NCBI RefSeq assembly: GCF_010686765.1
Contig: NZ_JAAGWF010000015.1
Coordinates: forward strand, 1-64,000
Reading direction: 5' to 3'
Source: Geodermatophilus sabuli
GTDB taxonomy: Bacteria > Actinomycetota > Actinomycetes > Mycobacteriales > Geodermatophilaceae
DNA: 64,000 nt
Of the stretch, positions 17,812-25,559 are shown in pieces; position 1 is the first letter of the stretch; each line of letters opens with the position of its first letter. The notes under the pieces are model-generated. The model was not told the origin of the DNA, made no database searches, and worked only from the letters and a program-made list of their open reading frames with translations. Position numbers and translations under genes: made by a program.

Positions 17812-19518
17812 TCAGTCGGGCAGCAGGACGCCGGGGTTGCAGATGCCCTGCGGGTCCAGGCGCTGCTTGACCGCCCGCAGGACCTCGACTCCGAGCGGCC
17901 CGATCTCCCGCTCGAGCCACGGGCGGTGGTCGGCGCCCACGGCGTGGTGGTGGGTGAGCGTGCCCCCGGCGGCGAGGAGCGCGTCGGTCGCCGCCCGCTT
18001 GGCCAGCAGCCACTGCTGGATGGGCAGGGCGTCGTCGCGGTCGGCGAGCACGGTGACGTACAGCGAGGCGCCGGTGGCGTAGCCGTGCGAGACGTGGCTC
18101 ATCACCAGCGGCCGCTTCCCGGACCGGCGCAGCGACGCGTGCAGTGCCTCGCGGACGGCGTCGTACACCGCCGGCAGGGCCGTCCAGGGAGCTGCGGTCT
18201 CCAGGGTCTCCACCAGCAGCCCGGCGTCCATCAGGCTGTCGCGCAGGTACGGCGCGGCGAACCGGTGACGGCGCCAGGACTCCCCGACCCGCCGCCCCAC
18301 CCGGGCCGCGCCGGCGTCCCGCAGTACCGACGCCGCGGCGCGCCGGCGGGCCCGCACCAGCGAGGGCAGGCCCTCCCAGCCGACGACCAGCAGGCACCCG
18401 GCCCCGCGGCGGCGCGCCCGCAGCGTCCCCCGGAGCGCCTTGGCGCCGGTTCCCCCGGCCATCTGCAGGTTCGCGCGGGTCTCGTCGGGGTCGGAGAGCC
18501 GGACGACGTCGGGCAGCAGGTCGTGGCGGGCCAGCTGCTGCAACCCTGCCAGCCCGGCGGCCCACGAGCGGAACGACCAGCCCTCGTACGCCTGCGACCG
18601 GGCGGTGGGCCGGACCCGCAGCCGCAGTTCGGTGATGATCCCCAGCGCACCCTCCGAGCCCAGGGCCAGGCCGAGCAGGTCCGGGCCGGCGGCCGACGCC
18701 GGCGGGCTGCCCAGCTCCACCACCCCCGCCGGCGTGGCCAGGGTGACCCCGGCGACCAGGTCGTCGAACCGACCGACGCCGGTGGACGACTGGCCCGCCG
18801 ACCGGGTGGCCGCGTAGCCCCCGAGGGTGGCGAACTCCCAGCTCTGCGGCAGGTGGCCGAGGGTGAGGCCGTGCCCTGCCAGGTGCTCCTCGAGGGCCGG
18901 GCCGCGCAGGCCCGGCTGCACCGTCACCAGGGACGACGGCACGTCCAGCGACCGCACCGACGCCATCCGGCCCAGGTCGACCGAGACCGACGGCCGGTCG
19001 TCGGGGTCGATGCCCGACAGCCCGCCGACGACGCTGGTGCCGCCGCCGAAGGGCACCACGACCACCGCCATCTCGCTGCACAGGGCCAGCAGCGCGGCGG
19101 TCTCCTCGGTGCTGCCGGGGGTCAGGACCGCGTCGGGTGCGTCGGAGGCGTCGCCCGCCCGCCGGCGCAGCAGGTCCAGGTAGCTCTTCCCGCCGGCATG
19201 CCGCAGCCGGCTGTCCCGGTCGGTGCGGACGTGGTCCTCCCCGAGCAGCTCCACCAGCCGGGTGCGGCACTCCTCCGCCAGGCGTGAGGGGGCCAGCCGG
19301 ATGGCGCCGACGGCGACCGGGCGGGTCGGCCGGGGCGTCCAGCCGAGCTCGCGGGCCAGGTACCGGCGGGCGCCCTTGGACAGCACCTCGGCGAGGTCGG
19401 GGAAGGCGGTCAGTTCCAGGGTGCCGTCGTCACCGGCCGCCCCGGTGGTGACCGTCGCGTCGCGGGGGCGGGTCGGCCGACCCCAGCCCTGGATCGTCAG
19501 TTCGCGCTGCTCCGGCAC
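17812..19518 (-). CDS. FAD-linked oxidase, alkyldihydroxyacetonephosphate synthase-like
   Basis: 568-residue VAO/PCMH flavoprotein. It has a dedicated N-terminal region (ELTIQGWGRPTRPRDA; LARELGWTPRPTRPVA) shared by AGPS-like actinobacterial proteins, then the FAD domain with VVVVPFGGGTSVVGGL, SLVTVQPGLRG, SWEFATLGGYAATRSAGQSS and ALGSEGALGIITELRLRVRP. The C-terminal cap has the metal/substrate-type histidines SHVSHGYATGASLY and the THHHAVGADH cluster seen in AGPS relatives, and it ends DPQGICNPGVLLPD. Start GTG 19518 lies only 16 bases from the divergent glpD start. Proximity to glycerol-3-phosphate dehydrogenase suggests glycerol-phosphate or ether-lipid-like chemistry, but a lactate/glycolate-type oxidase role cannot be excluded. 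Confidence 0.88.
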   Translation of the reverse strand: MPEQRELTIQGWGRPTRPRDATVTTGAAGDDGTLELTAFPDLAEVLSKGARRYLARELGWTPRPTRPVAVGAIRLAPSRLAEECRTRLVELLGEDHVRTDRDSRLRHAGGKSYLDLLRRRAGDASDAPDAVLTPGSTEETAALLALCSEMAVVVVPFGGGTSVVGGLSGIDPDDRPSVSVDLGRMASVRSLDVPSSLVTVQPGLRGPALEEHLAGHGLTLGHLPQSWEFATLGGYAATRSAGQSSTGVGRFDDLVAGVTLATPAGVVELGSPPASAAGPDLLGLALGSEGALGIITELRLRVRPTARSQAYEGWSFRSWAAGLAGLQQLARHDLLPDVVRLSDPDETRANLQMAGGTGAKALRGTLRARRRGAGCLLVVGWEGLPSLVRARRRAAASVLRDAGAARVGRRVGESWRRHRFAAPYLRDSLMDAGLLVETLETAAPWTALPAVYDAVREALHASLRRSGKRPLVMSHVSHGYATGASLYVTVLADRDDALPIQQWLLAKRAATDALLAAGGTLTHHHAVGADHRPWLEREIGPLGVEVLRAVKQRLDPQGICNPGVLLPD

Positions 19519-19521
19519 GGC

Positions 19522-19527
19522 TACAGT
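19522..19527 (+). promoter_or_regulatory. -10 element of a probable leaderless glpD promoter
   Basis: TACAGT (TANNNT type) ends seven bases before the GTG start of glpD at 19535. The divergent oxidase starts at 19518, so the core promoters of both genes overlap within about 40 bases. Confidence 0.55.
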
Positions 19528-19534
19528 CTGCCGG

Positions 19535-21070
19535 GTGCTCGGCGGGGGACCTCCTTCCGGAGGCGGTGGCGCGCTGTCCCCGGCGCGGCGGGCCGCCGAC
19601 CTGGACGCGCTGGCCGGGAGCACGGTCGACGTGGTGGTCGTCGGCGGCGGGGTGACCGGCGCCGGCGTGGCGCTGGACGCCGCCACCCGCGGTCTGTCGG
19701 TGGCGCTGCTGGAGCGCACCGACCTCGCGGCCGGCACCAGCCGCTGGTCCTCGAAGCTGGTGCACGGCGGGCTGCGCTACCTGGCCCACGGCGAGATCGG
19801 CCTGGCGCGGGAGAGTGCCCGGGAGCGCGCCGTCCTCATGGGGACGACGGCACCGCACCTGGTGCGCCCGCTGGCCTTCCTCGTCCCCGACGTCACCGGG
19901 CGGGACGTGAGCGCGCTCGCCGGGCTCGGCGGCCGGTTCGGGGACGCCGTCCGGGTGTCGGTCCCCGGAGGGCGCCGGTCGCTGCCGGGCACCCGCCGGG
20001 TGGGACCCGACGACGTGGCCCGCCTGACCCCGGGCGTGCGCGGCCACCGGGGCGGGGTCGTCTTCTGGGACGGCCAGCTGGCCGACGACGCCCGCCTGGT
20101 CGTGGCCCTCGCCCGGACCGCGGCCACCTGGGGTGCCCGGGTGCTGACCGGGGCCGCGGTCCGCGCGGTCGACGGCGCCGACGTGCACGTGGCGACCGAC
20201 GGCGGCGAGGCGATGACCCTGCGGGCCGGCGTGGTGGTCAACGCCACCGGCGTGTGGGCGCAGCGGCTGGCGCCCGGCGTGCGGCTGGTGCCCTCGCGGG
20301 GGACGCACCTGGTCGTGCGGGCCGAGCGGCTGGGCTGCCCGACGGCCGCGCTGACCGTGCCCCTGCCCGGCTCCCGCTCGCGGTACGTCTTCGCGCTGCC
20401 GCAGCCCGGCGGGCTGGTCTACCTGGGGCTCACCGACGAGCCGGTGCCCGGGCCGGTGCCGGACACGGACCCGGTGCCCAGCGAGGCCGAGGTGGCCCAG
20501 CTGCTGGAGACGGTCGACCGGGTGCTGGCGGAGCCGCTGACCCGGGCGGACGTCGTCGGCGCCTTCGCCGGGCTGCGGCCGCTGGTGCTGCCCGCCTCGG
20601 CCGGCGCCGGCCCCGGGGACGCCACGGCGGACCTCTCCCGCCGGCACCTGCTGCACGCGGACGGACCGGTCCTCACCGTCGTCGGGGGGAAGCTGACCAC
20701 GTACCGGGCGATGGCCGAGCAGACGGTGGACGCCGTCGTCGCCCGCCTGGGCCGGGGCGCCCGGCGGTCCCGCACGGCGCGGCTCCCGCTGGTCGGCGCG
20801 GCGCCGCGGCCGGAGCTGGACCGGGTGCCCGCCCCGGGCTGGCTGGTGGCGCGGTACGGAACCGAGGCGCCCGTCGTCGCGGCACTCGGGGAGGAGTCGG
20901 TGGTGCCGGGCCGGCCGGAGACGGTGGGGGAGCTGCGCTTCGGCGTCCGGGCGGAGGGTGCGCGCACCGTCGCCGACCTGCTGGACCGGCGGGTGCGGAT
21001 CGGCCTGGTGCCCGGCGACCGGGCGCGCGCGGTGCCGGTGGCGGAGCGGGTGCTGGCCGAGGAGTGTTGA
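19535..21070 (+). CDS. glpD: Glycerol-3-phosphate dehydrogenase, FAD-dependent
   Basis: 511-residue DAO-fold flavoprotein oxidising sn-glycerol-3-phosphate to dihydroxyacetone phosphate with electron transfer to quinone at the membrane. The Rossmann motif VVVVGGGVTGAGVALDAATRG is near residue 35, followed by TSRWSSKLVHGGLRYLAHGE, a GlpD hallmark, and by FWDGQLADDARLVVALARTA, NATGVWA and VVGGKLTTYRAMAEQ. The C-terminal helical domain is shorter than in E. coli GlpD and ends at RVLAEEC. Start GTG 19535 fits a leaderless promoter. It is divergent from the AGPS-like oxidase, the only other glycerol-phosphate-type candidate nearby. Confidence 0.92.
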   Translation: MLGGGPPSGGGGALSPARRAADLDALAGSTVDVVVVGGGVTGAGVALDAATRGLSVALLERTDLAAGTSRWSSKLVHGGLRYLAHGEIGLARESARERAVLMGTTAPHLVRPLAFLVPDVTGRDVSALAGLGGRFGDAVRVSVPGGRRSLPGTRRVGPDDVARLTPGVRGHRGGVVFWDGQLADDARLVVALARTAATWGARVLTGAAVRAVDGADVHVATDGGEAMTLRAGVVVNATGVWAQRLAPGVRLVPSRGTHLVVRAERLGCPTAALTVPLPGSRSRYVFALPQPGGLVYLGLTDEPVPGPVPDTDPVPSEAEVAQLLETVDRVLAEPLTRADVVGAFAGLRPLVLPASAGAGPGDATADLSRRHLLHADGPVLTVVGGKLTTYRAMAEQTVDAVVARLGRGARRSRTARLPLVGAAPRPELDRVPAPGWLVARYGTEAPVVAALGEESVVPGRPETVGELRFGVRAEGARTVADLLDRRVRIGLVPGDRARAVPVAERVLAEEC

Positions 21071-21134
21071 CCGGCCATCCCAGCTCATGAGATGCCTGTT
21101 CCACTGGGTGGACCCAGGCGTGCAGGCTGAGGAC

Positions 21135-21929
21135 GTGGACACCTACACGCACGGGCACGCGGACGCCGTCCTGCAGTCGCACCGCTGGCGGACGGCGGAG
21201 AACTCGGCCGGCTACCTGCTGCCGCACCTGCGCCCGGGACTCGACCTGCTCGACGTCGGCTGCGGTCCCGGCACGATCACCGTCGACCTCGCCCGCCGCG
21301 TCGCGCCCGGGCGGGTGGTCGGACTGGACGTCTCCCCCGACCCGCTCGGCGAGGCGCGGGCGGCCGCCGAGCGCGCCGGCGTGCCGGTGACCTTCGCGGT
21401 CGGCGACGTGTACGCCCTCGACGCCGGCGACGGCTCGTTCGACGTGGTGCACGCCCACCAGGTGCTGCAGCACCTCACCGACCCGGTGGCCGCGCTGCGC
21501 GAGATGGCCCGGGTCTGCCGCCCGGGTGGGCTGCTCGCCGTCCGGGACGTCGACTACGCGGCGGTCACCTGGTTCCCCGCCGACGCGGGCCTCGACCGCT
21601 GGCTGGACCTCTACTCCCGCGTGGCCCGCCGCAACGCCGCCGAGCCCGACGCCGGCCGCCGGCTGCTGTCGTGGGCGCACGCCGCCGGGCTGAGGGAGGT
21701 CACCGCGACGACCAGCGCCTGGTGCTACGCCACCCCGGCGGAGCGGGAGTGGTGGGGTGCGTCCTGGGCCGGCCGGGCGACGGCGTCCGCCTTCGCCGAC
21801 CAGGCGGTGGCCTACGGGCTGGCCACGCCGGGTGGACTCGAGGAGATCGCCGCAGCATGGCTGCGCTGGGCCGCCGCGGACGACGGCTGGCTCGGCATGC
21901 TGCACGGCGAGCTCCTCATCCGCGTCTGA
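21135..21929 (+). CDS. Class I SAM-dependent methyltransferase
   Basis: 264-residue UbiE/COQ5-like methyltransferase. Motif I LLDVGCGPGTITVDLARR begins near residue 38, motif II is GLDVSPDPLGEA, and FDVVHAHQVLQHLTDPVAALREMARV follows. The C-terminal part is WCYATPAEREWWGASWAGR, common in an actinobacterial subfamily that begins DTYTHGHADAVLQSHRWRT. That N-terminus favours GTG 21135; an in-frame ATG at 21087 would add 16 residues. Substrate unknown. It follows glpD after 64 bases and may be co-transcribed. Confidence 0.88.
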   Translation: MDTYTHGHADAVLQSHRWRTAENSAGYLLPHLRPGLDLLDVGCGPGTITVDLARRVAPGRVVGLDVSPDPLGEARAAAERAGVPVTFAVGDVYALDAGDGSFDVVHAHQVLQHLTDPVAALREMARVCRPGGLLAVRDVDYAAVTWFPADAGLDRWLDLYSRVARRNAAEPDAGRRLLSWAHAAGLREVTATTSAWCYATPAEREWWGASWAGRATASAFADQAVAYGLATPGGLEEIAAAWLRWAAADDGWLGMLHGELLIRV

Positions 21930-21932
21930 GGG

Positions 21933-21981
21933 AGGACCCCGTCCTCCCCGCCGCTCGCACGCTCGGGGCGGGGCCCTGGAC
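21933..21981. repeat. Copy of the dispersed GC-rich element (inverted)
   Basis: Starts GGACCCCGTCCTCCCC and contains CTCGCACGCTCGGGGCGGGG, the reverse complement of the core of the tandem element at 17701 (CGAGCGTGCGAG). It lies immediately downstream of the methyltransferase stop, in the same gene-end position as most other copies. Confidence 0.6.
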
Positions 21982-22005
21982 GGGGCCGGCCACCGGCCGC
22001 GGGCC

Positions 22006-22011
22006 TACGCT
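22006..22011 (+). promoter_or_regulatory. -10 element of a probable leaderless promoter
   Basis: TACGCT (TANNNT) ends eight bases before the ATG at 22020, with no ribosome-binding sequence between. Confidence 0.5.
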
Positions 22012-22019
22012 CGCGCGGC

Positions 22020-22652
22020 ATGGACGGGAGCGGGGACGGCGGTGCGCGGAGCCGGGACGTGACGCGGCTGGTCAACCTCAGCGACGCGGTGGTGGCCATC
22101 GCGGCCACCCTGCTCGTCCTGCCGCTGGTCGACCAGATCGACGCGATGCCGGGCGCGACCGTGGCGGAGATGCTGGGGGAGGCCGGTCAGCAGTTCGGTG
22201 CGTTCGTCCTGAGCTTCGTCGTCGTCGGCCGGTTCTGGCTCGTGCACCACACCGTGTTCAACGGGGTGCGGGAGATGACCGGGACGATCTTCTGGCTCAA
22301 CCTCGTGTGGCTGATCGGCATCGTCTTCCTGCCCTACCCGACCGAGCTCATCGGCGTGGTGGACTCCGACGACGTGTGGGCCCCCGTCCTCTACATCGGG
22401 ACCCTGGCGGTCACCACGCTGGCCGGACTCGCCATGCACGCGGTGATCGCGCGGTCGCCGCAGGTCCGCGCCCCCGGAGCCGTCGAGCACCACGACCTCG
22501 TGCCCGGTGTGGTGACGGTCGTGACGATGCTGGTGGCGCTCGTCCTGGCGCTGGCGGTCCCGGCCGTGGGGATGTGGTCCCTGCTGCTGCTCGTCGCCGC
22601 CCCGCTGGTCAGCCGCGTGCTCGCCCGGGGCCGCCGTCCCGCGCCCGCGTGA
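22020..22652 (+). CDS. TMEM175-family potassium channel-like membrane protein (DUF1211)
   Basis: 210-residue protein with about six hydrophobic helices, the length of bacterial TMEM175 channel subunits, which form tetrameric K+ channels. The family signature in the first helix (R-x-x-x-F-S-D) appears as RLVNLSDAVVAIAATLLVL, so the highly conserved Phe is Leu here while Ser-Asp is retained. Helix 2-3 shows FVLSFVVVGRFWLVHHTVF, with the conserved W and HH of the family. It is preceded by a leaderless-type promoter and followed by a perfect bidirectional hairpin, so it forms a single-gene unit. Confidence 0.85.
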   Translation: MDGSGDGGARSRDVTRLVNLSDAVVAIAATLLVLPLVDQIDAMPGATVAEMLGEAGQQFGAFVLSFVVVGRFWLVHHTVFNGVREMTGTIFWLNLVWLIGIVFLPYPTELIGVVDSDDVWAPVLYIGTLAVTTLAGLAMHAVIARSPQVRAPGAVEHHDLVPGVVTVVTMLVALVLALAVPAVGMWSLLLLVAAPLVSRVLARGRRPAPA

Positions 22653-22657
22653 ACGAC

Positions 22658-22704
22658 GTGCGCTGACGGGCAGTCCCGGGCCCAGGGTCTGCCCGTCAGC
22701 GCAC
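22658..22704. terminator. Bidirectional terminator hairpin
   Basis: A perfect 16-bp stem, GTGCGCTGACGGGCAG (22658-22673) / CTGCCCGTCAGCGCAC (22689-22704), with a 15-base loop between the convergent TMEM175 and MerR genes. Confidence 0.85.
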
Positions 22705-22737
22705 GGTGTCCGGCCGCCTCGACCCCGCCGGGCCGCA

Positions 22738-23490
22738 TCAGCCCCGGCGGGCGGCGTTGGCCTGGACGGCGGTGCTCACGTACTGCGCCAGGCCGGGTGC
22801 GATCCGCTCGTAGTGGGCGGTGAACCGCTCGTCCTCGAGGTACATCCGGCCGAGACCCGCGTGGACCTCGTAGGTGCAGTCGTAGAAGTTCCGGCTGATC
22901 TGCTGCCGGTGCTCCTCCGCGAGGTCCATCGCCTGCTCCGAGTCGGCCGGGACGCCCGCCGCCAGCGCGGCCGCGAACCGCGCCTCGACGTCCTCGCCCT
23001 CGGCCTTGATCCGCACCCAGTCGTCCTTCGAGTACGCGCGGGTCCTCCGCTGCGACTGGGCCCAGGCCTCGGTCTCCCCCCACTTCTGCTCGGCCTCCGC
23101 CTCGTACTCCTCGGGCAGCCAGTCCCCGAAGAGCTCGAACCGTTCCTCCGGGGTCAGTGAGATCCCCATGTCGTGTGCCTCCATCTCCTTCTCCACGGCC
23201 GCGACCATGGCCGACGTCCGCTCCAGCCGGTCCTGCAGCAGCCGGTGCTGCCGGCGCAGGTGCTCGACGGGGTCCGCGGACGGGTCGTCCAACAGGGACG
23301 CGACCTGCTCGAGGGGGAAGCCGAGCTCGCGGTAGACCAGCACCTGGTGCAGCCGGTCCAGGTCACCCGGCGAGTACTGCCGATAGCCGGCCGACGTCCG
23401 GCCGGACGGCGACAGCAGCCCGATCCGGTCGTAGTGGTGCAACGTGCGCACCGTGACCCCGGCCAGGGCGGCCACCTCTCCCACGTTCAC
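22738..23490 (-). CDS. MerR-family regulator with TipAS drug-binding domain
   Basis: 250-residue TipA-like sensor. Residues 1-70 are the MerR DNA-binding domain (AGVTVRTLHHYDRIGLLSPS, AGYRQYSPGDLDRLHQVLVY), a dimerisation coiled coil spans about 75-110, and residues 120-245 are a TipAS-type domain with EQKWGETEAWAQSQRRT and HRQQISRNFYDCTYEVHAGLGRMY. TipAS domains bind diverse antibiotics, including thiopeptides, and stimulate transcription. Its own promoter has the MerR-type long 19-bp spacer with a dyad, so autoregulation is likely, and the divergent DinB gene may be co-controlled. Confidence 0.93.
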   Translation of the reverse strand: MNVGEVAALAGVTVRTLHHYDRIGLLSPSGRTSAGYRQYSPGDLDRLHQVLVYRELGFPLEQVASLLDDPSADPVEHLRRQHRLLQDRLERTSAMVAAVEKEMEAHDMGISLTPEERFELFGDWLPEEYEAEAEQKWGETEAWAQSQRRTRAYSKDDWVRIKAEGEDVEARFAAALAAGVPADSEQAMDLAEEHRQQISRNFYDCTYEVHAGLGRMYLEDERFTAHYERIAPGLAQYVSTAVQANAARRG

Positions 23491-23517
23491 GGTCCCCTCC
23501 TCTCTCTGACGGGGACG

Positions 23518-23548
23518 AGTGCACAGCCTGACGTCGCGTCAGGGTCAA
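23518..23548 (-). promoter_or_regulatory. MerR-type promoter/operator with 19-bp spacer
   Basis: Read on the minus strand: a -35 TTGACC (complement of 23543-23548), a 19-base spacer, and a -10-like TGCACT (complement of 23518-23523). The spacer holds a dyad CCTGACG-N3-CGTCAGG at 23527-23543. An over-long spacer with a central dyad is the hallmark of MerR-activated promoters. Confidence 0.75.
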
Positions 23549-23583
23549 GCGCGATCGCCGGCGCCGTCCGGCACGCTCCCCGC

Positions 23584-24189
23584 ATGGACGAGGAGAAGGC
23601 GACCCTGCACCAGTACCTGCGCATCCGGCGCGCCGACCTGCTGGCCAAGCTGGACGGCCTCGACGAGTACGCGGTGCGGCGGCCGATGACGCCGACCGGG
23701 ACCAACCTGATGGGCCTGGTCAAGCACGTCGCGTACGTGCAGCTGGGCTACTTCGGCGAGGTGTTCGGCCGGCCGAGCGGCCGCGGCTACCCGTGGGAGG
23801 GCGAGGGTGCCGAGCAGGACGCCGACATGTGGGCGACCGCGGAGGAGACCCGCGAGGAGATCGTCGAGCTGCACCGGTTCTCCGCGGCGCACGCCGACGC
23901 CACGATCGAGGCGCTGCCCCTGGACGCCGTCGGCGAGGTGCCGTGGTGGCCGGAGGAGCGGCGCCGCCCGACGCTGCACACCCTCCTGGTGCACATGACG
24001 GTGGAGACCGCGCGGCACGCCGGCCACGCCGACATCGTCCGCGAGCTCGTCGACGGCGCGGCCGGCATGAGCGCGGCCAACTCGAACCTGCCCGAGCGCA
24101 GCGCGCAGGAGTGGGCGGGCTACCGCGAGCGGATCGAGGCCGCGGCCCGGCAGGCGGGCCGCCCGGGTGCGCCGGCGGGGGATGGGTGA
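23584..24189 (+). CDS. DinB-family protein (DUF664-like)
   Basis: 201-residue four-helix-bundle protein. N-terminal LHQYLRIRRADLLAKLDGL and NLMGLVKHVAYVQLGYFGEVFG supply the first metal-type histidine, and LHTLLVHMTVETARHAGHADIVRELV supplies the paired histidines (H-x3-T-x-R-H-x2-H pattern) typical of DinB/YfiT-like metalloenzymes, some of which are thiol-dependent transferases. The start ATG 23584 is divergent from the TipA-like regulator across a 93-base gap holding its operator. The stop is followed after 11 bases by the dehalogenase start. Specific reaction unknown; a detoxification role is plausible from context. Confidence 0.85.
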   Translation: MDEEKATLHQYLRIRRADLLAKLDGLDEYAVRRPMTPTGTNLMGLVKHVAYVQLGYFGEVFGRPSGRGYPWEGEGAEQDADMWATAEETREEIVELHRFSAAHADATIEALPLDAVGEVPWWPEERRRPTLHTLLVHMTVETARHAGHADIVRELVDGAAGMSAANSNLPERSAQEWAGYRERIEAAARQAGRPGAPAGDG

Positions 24190-24200
24190 GGATCGACGGC

Positions 24201-25106
24201 ATGGTCGCCGACGACGTCTCCCCCGAGGACCCGTTCCCCCGTCGGCGCGTGCGCGTCGACCGGCGGGCGGACGGGAACCTCGAGATGGCCTACCTCGAGG
24301 CGGGGGAGGGCGACCCGATCGTCTTCCTGCACGGCAACCCGACGTCGTCCTACCTGTGGCGCAACGTGATCCCGCACGTGCAGCACCTGGGCCGGTGCCT
24401 CGCGCCGGACCTCATGGGCATGGGCCAGTCGGACAAGCTGCCCGACCCGGGACCGGGCACGTACTCCTTCGCCGCGCACGCCGGCTTCCTGCAGCGGTTC
24501 CTCGAGCAGGTCGGGGCCACCGACCGGGTCACGATCGTCGCGCACGACTGGGGCTCGGCCCTCGGCTTCGACTGGGCGCAGCGCCACCGCGACGCCGTCC
24601 GTGGCCTGGCCTTCACCGAGGCGATCGTCACGCCGCTGACGTGGGCCGACTGGCCGGCCCCCGCTCGGAAGATCTTCCGCACGATGCGCGGGCCCGACGG
24701 CGAGGCCGCGGTGCTGGAGCAGAACGTCTTCGTCGAGCGGCTGCTCCCGGCGTCGGTGGCCAGGGGGCTGTCCCCCGAGGCCCACGATCGCTACCGCCGC
24801 CCGTTCGGCACCCCGGAGTCGCGCTGGCCCACCCTGGAGTGGCCGCGGCAGATCCCGCTGGAGAACGTGCCGCCGCGGGTCCGGGACGTGGTCGCCCGGT
24901 ACGGGCAGTGGCTGCGCACCAGCGACGTCCCGAAGCTGTTCGTCAACGCCGACCCCGGGTTCCTGCTGGTGGGCCGGCCACGGGCGTTCGTCCGCAAGTG
25001 GACGGCGCTGCGCGAGGTGACCGTGCCCGGGTCCCACTTCGTGCCGGAGGACTCGCCGCACGAGCTCGGGCGGGCCCTGGCCGAGTGGATCCCGACGCTG
25101 CCCTAG
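24201..25106 (+). CDS. dhaA: Haloalkane dehalogenase
   Basis: 301-residue alpha/beta-hydrolase that hydrolyses carbon-halogen bonds to alcohols. The full catalytic set of the HLD-II group is visible: Asn46 in LHGNPTSSYLWRN (halide binding), nucleophile Asp116 and halide-binding Trp117 in AHDWGSALGFDWA, Glu140 in FTEAIVTPLTWADWP, and His279 in PGSHFVPEDSP. Start ATG 24201 is favoured by GAGGAT nine bases upstream; GTG 24186, inside the DinB stop, is an alternative. Length equals that of DhaA/LinB (about 295-300). The stop codon shares CTAG with the convergent gene's stop. Probably co-transcribed with the DinB protein. Confidence 0.93.
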   Translation: MVADDVSPEDPFPRRRVRVDRRADGNLEMAYLEAGEGDPIVFLHGNPTSSYLWRNVIPHVQHLGRCLAPDLMGMGQSDKLPDPGPGTYSFAAHAGFLQRFLEQVGATDRVTIVAHDWGSALGFDWAQRHRDAVRGLAFTEAIVTPLTWADWPAPARKIFRTMRGPDGEAAVLEQNVFVERLLPASVARGLSPEAHDRYRRPFGTPESRWPTLEWPRQIPLENVPPRVRDVVARYGQWLRTSDVPKLFVNADPGFLLVGRPRAFVRKWTALREVTVPGSHFVPEDSPHELGRALAEWIPTLP

Positions 25107-25549
25107 CGGGTCTTCTTCCCGGCGCGCAGCGACTCGACCGTCGTGGTGATCCGGGCGGCGCGGGTCTCGGGCTTCTTGGCCTCCTCCACCCAGCGCACCC
25201 ACTCCTTGCGGTGCGACGGAGCCAACCCGGTGTACGTGGCGCGGGCCGCCTCGTCGAGCGCGGCGTCCAGGTCGGCGGGCAGCGCGACCTCCCGCGGCGC
25301 GGTGTCCAGCTCCACCCGGACGTCGACGTCCTGGCCGGCGGCCACGCCGGCGGCTTCCCGGTGCTCGGCGGCCAGCGGCACCCAGTAGGCCCCGCCCATC
25401 ACCGCGACCGTCGTCCGGTAGCCGTACCCGCCGAGGGTCACGGTGACCGGTGGCCGCTTCCCCGAGCCCAGCGCCGTGACCAGCTCGTCGGGTACCTGCA
25501 GGCCGGTGGCGGTCTTGCCGCCGAGGACGACGGTGGTCCGGAACTCCAT
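25103..25549 (-). CDS. DUF1905/YdeI (OmdA-like) family protein
   Basis: 148-residue two-part protein. The N-terminal DUF1905 barrel covers residues 1-75 (MEFRTTVVLGGKTATGLQVP; YRTTVAVMGGAYWVPLAAEH) and the C-terminal YdeI/OmdA helical segment covers 85-148 (ALDEAARATYTGLAPSHRKE, then VRWVEEAKKPETRAARI). The latter family is linked to protection against bacteriocins or cationic peptides in some bacteria; the mechanism is unclear. It ends tail-to-tail with dhaA, the two TAG stops sharing one CTAG. Confidence 0.88.
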   Translation of the reverse strand: MEFRTTVVLGGKTATGLQVPDELVTALGSGKRPPVTVTLGGYGYRTTVAVMGGAYWVPLAAEHREAAGVAAGQDVDVRVELDTAPREVALPADLDAALDEAARATYTGLAPSHRKEWVRWVEEAKKPETRAARITTTVESLRAGKKTR

Positions 25550-25559
25550 GCGGCGCAGG

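Noticed and set aside
12184..19287. A 2367-codon open frame on the plus strand across the SARP gene and both FAD oxidases
   Set aside because: It is antisense to or out of frame with three well-supported genes, has low-complexity Gln/Arg/Gly-rich composition and no domain; it is an effect of high GC content.
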